Shown here piece after piece: positions 24,403-34,105 of a stretch of 64,000 nucleotides of DNA. The DNA is from Chitinophaga hostae (lineage in GTDB: Bacteria > Bacteroidota > Bacteroidia > Chitinophagales > Chitinophagaceae). The notes below the pieces were generated by a model. The model searched no databases. It was not told where the DNA came from and saw nothing but the letters and a program-made list of their open reading frames with translations. The position numbers were made by a program, and so were the translations under genes. The stretch is taken from contig NZ_JAGTXB010000010.1 in NCBI RefSeq assembly GCF_018224885.1, positions 62,001 through 126,000 on the forward strand, in the 5' to 3' direction. Position 1 is the stretch's first letter; the number at the start of each line of letters is the position of its first letter.

Positions 24403-26892
24403 TTAAAAATTATCACCTCCGCCCATTTCTCCGTTATTGTCTTTAGACTTGTTATTTTTCCGTTTGAATAAGTTGGTGTCCATTTTTCCAAAACGCCAGG
24501 TGGCATTGAGTCTTAGCTCGCGTGTAAGCCGCTTGCGGTAGTTCTCCTGTTCTGAAAAAGGGGTAGTGGTATATGCGAGATTACGATCGGTGTTGAAAAT
24601 ATCATTTAATCCAAGGGAAATCGACAAGGCCTTATTTTTCAGCATGTCTTTCTTGATGGCAGCATCGGCAGACCACTTAGGTTCTCTTTCTCCCTGTGGT
24701 AAAATTTGCCTGGATTCGTATTCTGCGCTTATTTGTAAGGTCAGGTTCCAGGGCAGTTTGGTATTACTGTTTAATTTACCAAACCAGGTAAGTCCCTGGT
24801 TGGAGAGGTTATTCCCATTACTGGTAGCATCAATTTTGGTTTGCGCCAGGTTAATGTTGGTGGTCAGGTCCCAGATCTTTGTCAGCTGGCTTCTCAGGGT
24901 GAACTCTGCGCCATACGAATTTCTTGTGCTGGCATTGATAGGATAGGAAAGCAATACATGCTGTGCCTGTCCGTTCAGTTGCAGGGTGGTGTCTACATAA
25001 AAATCAGTAATGGCATTGGTGGTGTTACGATAATATAAAGACACCAGCAGGTTGTGTTTATGCGCAAAGTCTTTCAGATAAGACAGCTCAAAGGAGTTGG
25101 TGAATTCCGGCTTCAGATCAGGATTACCGGTGCTGGCACTTTGCCCGCTGTAGTCGATCGTAGGCAACAGATCCCTGAACCAGGGCCGGCGGATACGGCG
25201 GCTGTAATTTAATTGCAGCTCATGGTCACCCTTAAACTTTTGCGACAGGAAAATACTGGGAAACAGGCTTATCGGGTAACTGATTTTATAAGATGATTTT
25301 TGTCCCAGTCTTGTTTCTCCGTCGTAGTTCGACTGTTCTGCCCGCAGACCTACCTGGTAACCAAAGTTATCTTTGGCGCCGGTGTAGCTCACATAGCCTG
25401 CATTGATCTGTTCCTGGTAGTGATAATTATTGGAAAGGGCAGAGTCCAGGGTAATGCTGCCATCCGGATAATTTTTCCCGAGGGTGTTGGTGAAGTTATC
25501 GAACTTGCGGGTATTGCTGCGCAGCCCCATTTCAATTTTCGATTTTTCTGTCAGCGGCTTCACATAATCGACCTGGGCGGTGAGGTAGGTAGTGGTGCCT
25601 TCTCCACTGCCGTTCCGGAATTCCGGCTTCCTTGGGTCATAAACAGGTTTACCTGTGAGATCAAAGTATTGCAGGGAATAACCCGAGCTATTGTCTCCTT
25701 TGGCGTAGTTATAAGTAAAATCCGCGGTGAGTTCTTCTCCTTCTTTCGCAAATGTATGTTTATAGCCCAGCTGGGTAGTGTAGTTACGGAAACCATTCAG
25801 CGTATTATCCACGCCGGTTCCATAGCGCACTTTCTGTTGATGGGCATCCAGTTCGTTAACGGTTTGTTCGTTGTACCTGTTAAAATTTCCGCCGGTAATA
25901 TTCTCGGAAACAGTAATCGTATTGCGGTTATCAACAAACCAGTCGAACCCGATGCGGCCGGTCTGGAATTTACGGTAAAAGTCACCGTCTTCCAGTTGTT
26001 CGGTGTAAGTAGTAGTATCAGCGCCGATATTTTTTCTATAAAGGCGGCTGGTCATAGGGGATTTTCGATTACGGATATTATAATTCAGGAAGAAGTTGAA
26101 TTTCTCCTGCCGCAGGTTGAAATCAATGCCGCCATTGGTGCTGCCGAGCGAAGTAACGCCGGCATTAACAGCGCCGTTGATACCGGCCTTTTTGTTCTTT
26201 TTAAGCACAATATTCAGGATACCGCTCATGCCTTCTGCATCATATTTGGCAGAAGGGTTGGTAACCACTTCGATGTTCTGTATGGCATCTGCAGGGATCT
26301 GATCCAGTGTAAGGGTAGAAGGGCGTCCGTCAATAAAAATGGTAGGGGTACCATTGCGAACGGTTACATTACCATCAATATCCACGTTTACAGAAGGTAC
26401 TTGTTTCAGTACATCAGTAGCAGTACCGCCAATACTTGACAGGTTCTTATCCACGTTGAATACTCTTTTGTCTATGGCCATGGTAAAGGCTGGTCTTTCG
26501 CCTACTACGTTTACTGCGGCCAGCGATTTTACGTTGGGTTTCAATTTAATGTTGCCTATATCGATACTTTCCGTTTTGCCAGACAGGGCAGCCGTTTTAT
26601 AGATGGTTTCGTATCCGATGAAATTGATTTTGAGAATATATTTTTGAAGGGCAATATTTTCGAAGCGGAAGTCTCCGTTTGTTTTAGACAGCATCCCTGT
26701 TTGTACTGCTGAGTCAGGGCGCAGCAACGCTACAGATGCGTACTCAATAGGTTTACCGGTTTGAGCGTCGAGTAGTTTACCATATATAACACCGGTGGCG
26801 GCGGAGGCAGCTCTGCCATCGGGTTGTTGCGCCGCCGCGGTAAGACAACATAATAATAGCCAGCCTGTAAATAACGATACAATTTTTCTCAT
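24403..26892 (-). CDS. Outer-membrane beta-barrel receptor with carboxypeptidase-regulatory-like N-terminal domain
   Basis: An 829-aa TonB-dependent-receptor-like outer-membrane protein of the Bacteroidota beta-barrel family. From ATG 26892: a signal peptide (MRKIVSLFTGWLLLCCLTAAAQ), a carboxypeptidase-regulatory-like beta-sandwich at about 37-115 (GVIYGKLLDAQTGKPIEYA, NGDFRFENIALQKY), a plug domain at about 130-235 (KQVPSVNVDIDGNVTVRNG, IQNIEVVTNPSAKYDAEG) and a C-terminal barrel. Substrate unknown; it lacks a partner SusD gene. ATG 26907 is possible but adds an acidic residue ahead of the signal. The thioesterase gene follows 30 bases after its stop. Confidence 0.9.
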   Translation of the reverse strand: MRKIVSLFTGWLLLCCLTAAAQQPDGRAASAATGVIYGKLLDAQTGKPIEYASVALLRPDSAVQTGMLSKTNGDFRFENIALQKYILKINFIGYETIYKTAALSGKTESIDIGNIKLKPNVKSLAAVNVVGERPAFTMAIDKRVFNVDKNLSSIGGTATDVLKQVPSVNVDIDGNVTVRNGTPTIFIDGRPSTLTLDQIPADAIQNIEVVTNPSAKYDAEGMSGILNIVLKKNKKAGINGAVNAGVTSLGSTNGGIDFNLRQEKFNFFLNYNIRNRKSPMTSRLYRKNIGADTTTYTEQLEDGDFYRKFQTGRIGFDWFVDNRNTITVSENITGGNFNRYNEQTVNELDAHQQKVRYGTGVDNTLNGFRNYTTQLGYKHTFAKEGEELTADFTYNYAKGDNSSGYSLQYFDLTGKPVYDPRKPEFRNGSGEGTTTYLTAQVDYVKPLTEKSKIEMGLRSNTRKFDNFTNTLGKNYPDGSITLDSALSNNYHYQEQINAGYVSYTGAKDNFGYQVGLRAEQSNYDGETRLGQKSSYKISYPISLFPSIFLSQKFKGDHELQLNYSRRIRRPWFRDLLPTIDYSGQSASTGNPDLKPEFTNSFELSYLKDFAHKHNLLVSLYYRNTTNAITDFYVDTTLQLNGQAQHVLLSYPINASTRNSYGAEFTLRSQLTKIWDLTTNINLAQTKIDATSNGNNLSNQGLTWFGKLNSNTKLPWNLTLQISAEYESRQILPQGEREPKWSADAAIKKDMLKNKALSISLGLNDIFNTDRNLAYTTTPFSEQENYRKRLTRELRLNATWRFGKMDTNLFKRKNNKSKDNNGEMGGGDNF

Positions 26893-27239
26893 AATAGCTT
26901 CCAACAATTTATAGCCCTGTAAAATTACTTTTTATGAATGAAGAAACGCCTGTTTTTGGGATGAAAGGTGGGTTGGAACCCTTTGCAGTCCGCTGTTTTC
27001 ACTACAGAATTGAGCAGAATTCTTTACAGCAGCCATTTGCGGGATATTGAAGAGAAAATACCCCAAGTGTTAATTAGTGTTAAGCCGGGTTTATATCCGG
27101 TATAACCATATGGAGGACAACGCAAAGCATACGCTAAATTTTGTGGATAAAAAAGGGGTTATTGCAAGTTTATCTTTTCCATTGTAACACATAGCAACGT
27201 ATCTTTACAGCCAGCTGTTGCGTTTTTTAATTTTTTTAT
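26893..27239. other. Intergenic region between divergent receptor and DUF695 genes
   Basis: About 347 bases without a gene. A TATCTTTA at 27200-27207, one base off the -7 consensus, is the best promoter candidate for the DUF695 gene. No repeat or RNA gene was recognised. Confidence 0.4.
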
Positions 27240-27998
27240 ATGCATAAGGATTACCGACCGGACTGGGATATTTATACGTGCCATATTGAAGAAAGTCCAG
27301 CAGTAATAGGCCTTGACCTTGATCTGAGACGATTTGCGCCATTAAAGGAAAAGCCGAATGCCATATATATAACAGTGTATCTTAATCATCCACGTGAGGA
27401 CGGATTCCCGCAGAATGATGAATTTGCCATCATGGGTGAAATTGAGGATAGTTTGGTAGAGCAGTTACAGACTAAGCTGGATGCACATTTTGTTGGTCGT
27501 ACTTTTTCCAATGGCGTACGTGATTTTTACTTCTACGCAGGTACTACATTGCTGCATGATAAATTCATAGCGGACGCAATGATCAATTTCCCGGACTACC
27601 GTTACGATTACGGGATAAAAGAAGATAATAACTGGGAATTATATTTTGACTTTCTCTTTCCTGACGTATACGAATTTCAACGAATACAAAATCGTAAAGT
27701 ATTGCGTATGCTGCAGCAACACGGCGATGTTGCCGAGAAGGAGCGTCCTATCGAGCATTGGATCCACTTCCGAACAGAAGAAGACAAAACTGTTTACTGG
27801 GAACATATTAAGGAAAATGGCTTTACACTGGCCAGAGAAGATAAAACGGATAACCCGGAATTTCCCTATAAGCTATGCATTTCACGCCCCGACAAGGCCA
27901 GCGAAGCTATTATTGACAGCGTTGTGATGAGCCTCTGGGAACTGGCGCAACAGGTAAATGCAGAATATGATGGATGGGAAACGAGTATAGTGAAATAG
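27240..27998 (+). CDS. DUF695 domain protein with RraB-like C-terminal domain
   Basis: The 252-aa protein combines an N-terminal DUF695 domain (about 1-135, PDWDIYTCHIEESPAVIGLD, HPREDGFPQNDE) with a C-terminal domain resembling RraB, the regulator of RNase E activity (about 160-250, PIEHWIHFRTEEDKTVYWEH, SRPDKASEAIIDSVVMSLWELA). RraB of E. coli binds and restrains RNase E. Whether the domain does so here is inference. The fusion of the two domains is known in the family. It has no signal peptide and is cytoplasmic. Its stop codon opens heptad element G. Confidence 0.85.
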   Translation: MHKDYRPDWDIYTCHIEESPAVIGLDLDLRRFAPLKEKPNAIYITVYLNHPREDGFPQNDEFAIMGEIEDSLVEQLQTKLDAHFVGRTFSNGVRDFYFYAGTTLLHDKFIADAMINFPDYRYDYGIKEDNNWELYFDFLFPDVYEFQRIQNRKVLRMLQQHGDVAEKERPIEHWIHFRTEEDKTVYWEHIKENGFTLAREDKTDNPEFPYKLCISRPDKASEAIIDSVVMSLWELAQQVNAEYDGWETSIVK

Positions 27999-28100
27999 CT
28001 GTTAGCCATTAGCTGTTAGCTTTTAGTAAATGCAGCAAAGAACATGTAATGTTGATCTTCTCTGCATTTACTAAAAGCTAACAGCTAATGGCTAAAAGCT
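27997..28100. repeat. Heptad inverted-repeat element G (between the DUF695 and BamA-like genes)
   Basis: Arms 27997-28035 and 28062-28100 are 39 bases each with one mismatch. Units of the right arm are TAAAAGC, TAACAGC, TAATGGC, TAAAAGC around the core TGCAGCAAAGA/TCTTCTCTGCA. The second unit is TAACAGC in both arms, whereas elements I and J have TAAAAGC there in both arms. Confidence 0.9.
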
Positions 28101-28215
28101 ATTATCGTTACAGGTGATCCGTTAAATTTTGTGCAATTATCATTCCGGCAAGTACAATATTTGCGGTTGTTACAAATCCATTTTTTTTCGATATACTTGT
28201 TACCTGCTGCTAGCC

Positions 28216-30135
28216 TTGACGAATTATTTCAAAATATGGCCTACAATAACTGTATTATGCTGGCTGATTAGCCTGCATTGCCCCGCATTCGTATATGCAA
28301 GAGGGCAACAGTTCCCGCTTTCAGCGGATACTATCCCGCATAAGAGTGGAGGACTGTTTAAGAAAATTGGTGAATACCGGGATTCCATACGTAATAAAGA
28401 GTACCGTCAAACCCTTATAAAACGTATTACCAAGCAGGACGAACCTGCCCATTCCAACGATAACGACAGCACTATTATCAAAAGTGAGGCGTATTTTACC
28501 CCCTTTGCGGGCAAAGTGATCAGAAATATCTACTATAGAAAGGTAAAAGTATTTGGTCCCAGTAACATCAATGATACCACCTTCCATACTACCATGAAAT
28601 TAATTCACCTGGCCAACCGCCTGCATTATGACTCGCGGGAATGGGTGATCAGGCAATCGTTGTTTTTCCGGGAGAATGAAATGCTGGATCCGTTTGAAAT
28701 GGCGGATAATGAACGTTACCTGCGTAACCGCCCGTTTATACAGGATGCCCGTTTGTATGTAAAAAATTCCATGGGCGATTCCATAGATGTGGAGGTTGTA
28801 ACCAAAGATCTGTTTGAATACGGTGCAGACCTGACACAATTCAGCGCAAAGGATATCAAAGCCAGCGTATCCAATAATGATCTTTTCGGCGCCGGCCAGG
28901 GACTCCGGGTAGGTATGCAGTGGCGCTCAGATTATTCACCTACCTGGAATACCGAAGTACGTTACACAAAATATAATGTACTGGGTAGCTTTATAGATAT
29001 GAGCGTAGGCTATACCACACTGAATAACTATGCCCAGCTGGATACCAATGCCTTCGAGGGCGCCGTTTATATTAACCTGAACAGACCCCTGTACCGGAAT
29101 TCCGCAAAGCTGGTAGGAGGTTTGGCATTATCGAAGAACTGGTCTATCAATATCAGGGGAGCCGTGCCTACGGAAAGCGACAGCATTTTCAGGGATTATA
29201 ACTATACGGTCATAGATGGCTGGATCGGTTATAATTTTATTAATCACTATAAACACGACGGCACCATCGGCAGCAAACCGAATTTTGCGTTGCTGGCCCG
29301 GCACTATAATTTATCTTTCCAGCGAAAACCGGATCAGATAAGGTACAAGGATGATCCTGTTTACAATAACCACCGCCTGTACCTGCTCGAATTACAGGCC
29401 TACCGGATAGATTACTTTAAAGCGCACTACTTCTTTGGATTTGGCCGTACGGAAGATATTCCCCTCGGATATAATGTTGCCGCAACCAGCGGCTGGGAAA
29501 GCTGGAAAGGCCGGCGACGGCTTTATACCGGGCTGGAGGCCCAGAAATTCTGGACAACCCGGCGTTTCGGGCTTTTTAATACTACGGTGGGTTTAGGCAC
29601 CTATTGGCTCAGAAAGGCTACCGAAGATGCCGTAATGCACGCCAGGATTGAGTATTACAGCCGGTTGGTGAATATCCGGAAATCCCGCTTCCGCGAGTTT
29701 CTTTATGCAGATTACCTGAACAGCCCTAATCCATTTTTCAACAAACCGCTTAACATTAATATGGACGAAGGTATCTGGGGATACCGGAACACCAAGATAA
29801 ACGGCTTTCAACGGTTGAACCTGGGAGCGGAAACGGTATATTATAGTCCGCTCAAACTGCTGGGTTTCAAATTTAATTTCTTCACCGCATTACAGGCGTC
29901 GATGATCACCAATAACAACGACGATCTCCTGAGAAATCCCATGTACTTCGGAATTGGCGGTGGATTCAGGGTGCGTAATGAGAACCTCTCTCTGAATACC
30001 ATTAAGGTGTCCGGTTATTATTACCCCAATGCACCGGATCCTATGAAGAAGCTGATGCTGGAAATTACCACCATCGTAGATTTCCGCTTCGATATTTCCG
30101 CTCTGAAGGCGCCTACGGTGCTGAATTTCCGATAG
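28216..30135 (+). CDS. BamA/TamA (Omp85)-like outer-membrane protein
   Basis: A 639-aa protein from TTG 28216. It starts with a signal-like segment (FKIWPTITVLCWLISL), a charged linker, then POTRA-like sequence (VFGPSNINDTTFHTTMKLI) and a long barrel region rich in aromatic alternations, with conserved Omp85-type stretches (KASVSNNDLFGAGQGLRVGMQW). Omp85 proteins insert or translocate outer-membrane proteins; this shorter form is more likely an accessory member than the main BamA. The frame is open back to TTG 28129, but that would add an implausible N-terminus and lies close to an AATATTTG box (28155-28162), so 28216 is preferred. No other gene is close enough to tell more. Confidence 0.7.
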   Translation: MTNYFKIWPTITVLCWLISLHCPAFVYARGQQFPLSADTIPHKSGGLFKKIGEYRDSIRNKEYRQTLIKRITKQDEPAHSNDNDSTIIKSEAYFTPFAGKVIRNIYYRKVKVFGPSNINDTTFHTTMKLIHLANRLHYDSREWVIRQSLFFRENEMLDPFEMADNERYLRNRPFIQDARLYVKNSMGDSIDVEVVTKDLFEYGADLTQFSAKDIKASVSNNDLFGAGQGLRVGMQWRSDYSPTWNTEVRYTKYNVLGSFIDMSVGYTTLNNYAQLDTNAFEGAVYINLNRPLYRNSAKLVGGLALSKNWSINIRGAVPTESDSIFRDYNYTVIDGWIGYNFINHYKHDGTIGSKPNFALLARHYNLSFQRKPDQIRYKDDPVYNNHRLYLLELQAYRIDYFKAHYFFGFGRTEDIPLGYNVAATSGWESWKGRRRLYTGLEAQKFWTTRRFGLFNTTVGLGTYWLRKATEDAVMHARIEYYSRLVNIRKSRFREFLYADYLNSPNPFFNKPLNINMDEGIWGYRNTKINGFQRLNLGAETVYYSPLKLLGFKFNFFTALQASMITNNNDDLLRNPMYFGIGGGFRVRNENLSLNTIKVSGYYYPNAPDPMKKLMLEITTIVDFRFDISALKAPTVLNFR

Positions 30136-30173
30136 AGAAACTTCCGTATTTTTATATCACTAAATTGTTGGTC

Positions 30174-31238
30174 ATGGAATGGAAGAATGAATTTACCCGT
30201 TTACTGGGCATTACCTATCCGTTGATACAAGCGCCGATGCTGGGTATTACCACGCCTGCCATGGTAGCAGCCGTCAGCAACAGCGGTGGTTTAGGATCCC
30301 TGCCCGTAGGAGGTTTGCCTCCTGAAAAAGTAACTGCATTGATCAGGGAAGTGAAAGGATTAACACAACAACCTTTCGCCGTAAATCTTTTTACTTATGA
30401 ACCGGCGGCGCAGTACGACCGCAAAGTATTTGATGATATGCAGGATTTCCTGCAGTTCCTGTGCGGGGCAAACGGGTTGGCGGCGCCAACGGTAAATTTT
30501 GATGCGGTACCTTTCTATTCCTGGCGGGAACAAGTGCCGGTATTGATAGCTGCGGGTATCCGGTATGTGAGTTTTACTTTTGGCATGCCGGATCCGCAAG
30601 GATTTGCTTTACTGAAAGCGCATAATATATTTTTGATGGGAACGGCCACCAGTGTAGAAGAAGCCATTGCGCTGAAGGCCGCTGGCGCAGATGCCGTTGT
30701 TGCCCAGGGCATTGAAGCCGGCGGTCACCGCGGCTCTTTTCTGCCGGGAGCGCTACCGGTGGTAGGCACCATGGCCCTGCTGCCACAGGTGATAGATCGT
30801 GTGCGCATTCCCGTTATTGCAGCCGGTGGCATTATGGATGGGAGGGGAGTAGCCGCGGCCAGGATACTTGGCGCCGCCGCTGTTCAAACAGGCAGTATAT
30901 ACCTGCGGGCGCATGAAAGTGCGGCCACGCCGGCACATAAGGCTGCCCTGGCGGGTATAACGGATACGGATACACTGCTTACACGGGCATTTTCCGGCCG
31001 CTGGGCCAGGGGTGTTCGTAATACGCTGATTACGGAAGTTGAGGCATCGGGCCTTCCGATAAGTGACTATCCCTACCAGGATACGCTTACGCAATCTATC
31101 CGTAAAGTTGCGAGGGAGCTGGATAACACAGGATTTATCAATATGTGGGCAGGACAAGCCGCCGGCAAAGCCAGGGCCTGGAGTGCTGCAGATATCTTTG
31201 CAGAACTGGTACGCGAAACGGAAGCGCTGTTACACTAG
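30174..31238 (+). CDS. Nitronate monooxygenase (2-nitropropane dioxygenase family)
   Basis: A 354-aa FMN-dependent TIM-barrel enzyme. Seen are LLGITYPLIQAPMLGITTPAM at the N-terminus, SNSGGLGSLPVG, the AAGADAVVAQGIEAGGHRG segment at about residues 165-183 (with the catalytic-site His of the family in GGHRG) and the FMN-phosphate motifs PVIAAGGIMDGRG and LGAAAVQTGSIYL. The family oxidises alkyl nitronates such as propionate-3-nitronate; some members are enoyl-ACP reductase-like, so substrate is not certain. ATG 30174 is used in place of the upstream TTG 30165. It follows the Omp85-like gene by 38 bases and its stop overlaps the convergent gene by 4 bases. Confidence 0.9.
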   Translation: MEWKNEFTRLLGITYPLIQAPMLGITTPAMVAAVSNSGGLGSLPVGGLPPEKVTALIREVKGLTQQPFAVNLFTYEPAAQYDRKVFDDMQDFLQFLCGANGLAAPTVNFDAVPFYSWREQVPVLIAAGIRYVSFTFGMPDPQGFALLKAHNIFLMGTATSVEEAIALKAAGADAVVAQGIEAGGHRGSFLPGALPVVGTMALLPQVIDRVRIPVIAAGGIMDGRGVAAARILGAAAVQTGSIYLRAHESAATPAHKAALAGITDTDTLLTRAFSGRWARGVRNTLITEVEASGLPISDYPYQDTLTQSIRKVARELDNTGFINMWAGQAAGKARAWSAADIFAELVRETEALLH

Positions 31239-31786
31239 TAGTAAATACGCGTAAATATTTCAGGATAATCTTTCACAATATGGTTTTCATCAAACGGCAG
31301 ATCTGCCGTGAAATCCGTACTTACATTGTCATACCGGTACTCATGACTGCCTAATCGTGTATAACGCTGTTGCACTTTCTGCAGCTCAAAGTCTGGCAGA
31401 TTGATGTAGAGCATATCGAGCAATTTGCTTTCATGCTCCTCGAACTGCAGTCGTTTTACCGGTAAAGTATTGGTAAAAGGAGTGAGCGAAATATCAATGT
31501 CGATGCAATTATCAAAAGCATCGATATGGTTATTGTCTTTATCAAACCAATGACCATGCAAATCGGAGGTAAGTTTTAGCTCGGTGGGTGTAAGGCCTTC
31601 TTGTCTTATGTAAAAGGAAGATACCTGCCATACCGCCGTGATAGCAATTTCATAGTGAACACAGAACGGCCGCTGCTCTCTTACACCATTGATACAACCA
31701 GATGCCAGTTTACCCTGCCCGTTGTCTTTCATCGTGAAATATTCGGTAGCGGGCCATTTCAAAGCCTGCCATATTATAGGTTGCAT
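31235..31786 (-). CDS. Putative glycolipid-binding domain protein (PF06475-like)
   Basis: A 183-aa protein that fits the putative glycolipid-binding family (DUF1089). Seen are an N-terminal WQALKWPATEYFTMK, the strand pair HYEIAITAVWQVSSFYIRQ, then DIDISLTPFTNTLPVKRLQF at about 101-120 and RYTRLGSHEYRYDN, VSTDFTADLPFDENHIVKDYP at the C-terminus, the family hallmark. It has no signal peptide. It starts 3 bases after the YdeP-like stop, so it is the last gene of the fdhD-ydeP operon. Its stop codon overlaps that of the convergent nitronate monooxygenase gene by 4 bases. Family function is not established. Confidence 0.8.
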   Translation of the reverse strand: MQPIIWQALKWPATEYFTMKDNGQGKLASGCINGVREQRPFCVHYEIAITAVWQVSSFYIRQEGLTPTELKLTSDLHGHWFDKDNNHIDAFDNCIDIDISLTPFTNTLPVKRLQFEEHESKLLDMLYINLPDFELQKVQQRYTRLGSHEYRYDNVSTDFTADLPFDENHIVKDYPEIFTRIYY

Positions 31787-31789
31787 AGG

Positions 31790-34105
31790 CTATTTTTTTA
31801 CATTGGAAGATTTTATTTTGATGATCACCAGTTTGGAGGTAGGCGTATTACTTTTATCGGCTACGCTGTCAACCGGTACCAACACATTTGTTTCCGGAAA
31901 ATAGGTAGCTGTACATTTTTCCGGTATTGAGTAGGATACAATAATGAAGCCGTAAGCTACCCGTTCCGTTTGCCCGTGATAGTTATGAAGATTCACCACA
32001 TCACCCGGATGGAATCCGGCAGCGGCAATATCCCCCGGATGCATGAAGATGACCCTTCTTTCATGATATACGCCCCGATAGCGGTCGTCCAGTCCATAGA
32101 TGGTGGTATTGAACTGGTCGTGACTGCGGATAGTCATCATCATGTATTCATCAATAGCCAGGGGCGTACGTAATACTTCCGCCACATTGAACTGAGCTTT
32201 TCCGATGCTGGTGTTAAACCTTCCTTCCCTGGCGCCATTTGGGAGATAGAAACCTCCCGGATGCCTTACTCTTTTGTTATAATCATCGAAGCCGGGAATT
32301 ACTTTTTCTATCGCATCGCGGATATGATCATAGTGCAACGCATATGATTGCCAGGGCACGGTGGATGCTTTCCCGAACAGGGCAGCGGCCAGTTCGCACA
32401 CAATTACCGGCTCGCTTTTCATCAACGCGGATATCGGTTGCAGGTTACCTTTCGACATCTGCACCACCCCCATGGAGTTTTCACAGGTAACAAACTGTTG
32501 TTCGTTTTGCTGTATGTCTTTATCACTGCGTCCCAGGGCGGGGAGTATGAGCGCTTCTTTGCCATGCACAATATGGCTGCGGTTTAACTTCGTGGAGATG
32601 TGTACGGTAAGATCGCAATTGCGCAAGGCCTGTGCGGTATACACGGTATCTGGCGTGGCCGACAGGAAGTTGCCGCCCATGGCAATAAATACTTTGGCCT
32701 CCCCGCGATGCATAGCGTGAATGGCATTCACTACATCATGCCCATGTTTCATGGGGGGCTGAAATCCATATACGCTCCTGATTTTTTCCAGGAAAGCGGC
32801 TGACGGGCGTTCGAATATACCCATGGTACGATCTCCCTGCACATTACTATGGCCGCGCACCGGGCAGGTGCCTGCTCCGGGCTTGCCTATACTGCCTTTC
32901 AGCAGTAACAGGTTCACTACTTCCCGGATGGTGTCCACAGCATTTTTATGTTGGGTAAGTCCCATGGCCCAGCAGGCAACAATCTTCTTTTTATGAAAGA
33001 GCACACCCGCGGTTTCGGCTATCAGCTCCGGTGCTATGCCGGTATCCTGTATCAGCTGCGACAGTTGCTGCGTTTTCAGATGGGCGATATACTGTTCATA
33101 CCCTGCTGTATTGTCAGCAATAAAGGCCTTGTCAAAAACAGTTCCGGGATTACGTTCTTCTTCCTGTAATAACAGTATTGACAAGGCTTTGAGCAGGGCC
33201 ATGTCTCCGTTAATTTTTACCTGCAGGAAAATATCTGTGAGCTGTGTTTTTATTTGCAGTATGCCTTTTACGGTTTGCGGGTTTAAGAAATTGAGCAAAC
33301 CTGTTTCAGGCAGGGGATTTACAGAAATGATGGTGGCGCCGTTGGCTTTAGCTTTCTGGAGGGCAGTGAGCATGCGCGGGTGATTGGTACCCGGGTTTTG
33401 CCCCAGGATAATAATCACTTCTGCTTCATGAATATCCTCCAGTGTTACAGAGCCTTTGCCAATCCCTAATGCTTCTCCCAGTGCAACACCGCTGGATTCG
33501 TGGCACATATTGGAACAGTCGGGCAGGTTATTGGTGCCATACTCCCTCACCAGGAGCTGGTAGAGGAAGGCAGCTTCATTACTGGTTCTGCCGGAAGTAT
33601 AAAAAATAGCTTCATCGGGCAACGATAGCTGGCGCAGATGCTTTGCCATCAGCCCGTACGCATCTTCCCAGGAGATGGGCGTATAATGGGTAGCCTCCGG
33701 CGCGAGATACATCGGTTGTGCGATCCTCCCTTTTTTGCCTATTTCATAATCGGTTAACAGCCCAAGATCAGCAATGCTGTGTTGTGCGAAAAATTCAGGG
33801 GTTAGTTTTTTGGTAGTTGCTTCTTCTGCAATGGCTTTTGCACCATTTTCGCAGTATTCTGCTACCCCCGAGCGTTCATCATCCGGGTCGGGCCAGGCGC
33901 AGCCGGGGCAGTCAAAACCATCTTTCTGATTAAGCTCCAGCAGCGCTTTCATACCACGAAAGGCATTCATTTCTTCGAGTATGTGCCGCATGCTGGATAC
34001 GACTGCGGGAATACCTGCGGCCACTACTTTGGGTGGTCCCAGCCTGATACCGGTAAACCGTACCGGGTTTTCCGCGCTATCTGTGTTGGGTGATATTGTT
34101 GGCAT
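31790..34105 (-). CDS. Molybdopterin oxidoreductase, FdhF/YdeP family
   Basis: A 771-aa member of the YdeP branch of the formate-dehydrogenase-like molybdenum enzymes. It has the family N-terminus with CPGCAWPDPDD (about 65-75), a TSGRTSNEAAFLYQLL segment, SNMCHESSGVALGEALGIGKG (Mo-cofactor region, family-specific), GQNPGTNHPRMLTAL and the C-terminal molydopterin-dinucleotide domain with FNTTIYGLDDRYRG. YdeP of E. coli is linked to acid resistance, but its substrate is unknown. ATG 34105 is preferred over the longer start at 34120. Its start overlaps fdhD by 29 bases, so the two are translationally coupled, consistent with FdhD preparing its cofactor. Confidence 0.9.
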   Translation of the reverse strand: MPTISPNTDSAENPVRFTGIRLGPPKVVAAGIPAVVSSMRHILEEMNAFRGMKALLELNQKDGFDCPGCAWPDPDDERSGVAEYCENGAKAIAEEATTKKLTPEFFAQHSIADLGLLTDYEIGKKGRIAQPMYLAPEATHYTPISWEDAYGLMAKHLRQLSLPDEAIFYTSGRTSNEAAFLYQLLVREYGTNNLPDCSNMCHESSGVALGEALGIGKGSVTLEDIHEAEVIIILGQNPGTNHPRMLTALQKAKANGATIISVNPLPETGLLNFLNPQTVKGILQIKTQLTDIFLQVKINGDMALLKALSILLLQEEERNPGTVFDKAFIADNTAGYEQYIAHLKTQQLSQLIQDTGIAPELIAETAGVLFHKKKIVACWAMGLTQHKNAVDTIREVVNLLLLKGSIGKPGAGTCPVRGHSNVQGDRTMGIFERPSAAFLEKIRSVYGFQPPMKHGHDVVNAIHAMHRGEAKVFIAMGGNFLSATPDTVYTAQALRNCDLTVHISTKLNRSHIVHGKEALILPALGRSDKDIQQNEQQFVTCENSMGVVQMSKGNLQPISALMKSEPVIVCELAAALFGKASTVPWQSYALHYDHIRDAIEKVIPGFDDYNKRVRHPGGFYLPNGAREGRFNTSIGKAQFNVAEVLRTPLAIDEYMMMTIRSHDQFNTTIYGLDDRYRGVYHERRVIFMHPGDIAAAGFHPGDVVNLHNYHGQTERVAYGFIIVSYSIPEKCTATYFPETNVLVPVDSVADKSNTPTSKLVIIKIKSSNVKK

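Noticed and set aside
25300..26439. 379-aa open frame antisense to the receptor
   Set aside because: A shadow of the long receptor gene on the other strand with no domain or start context.
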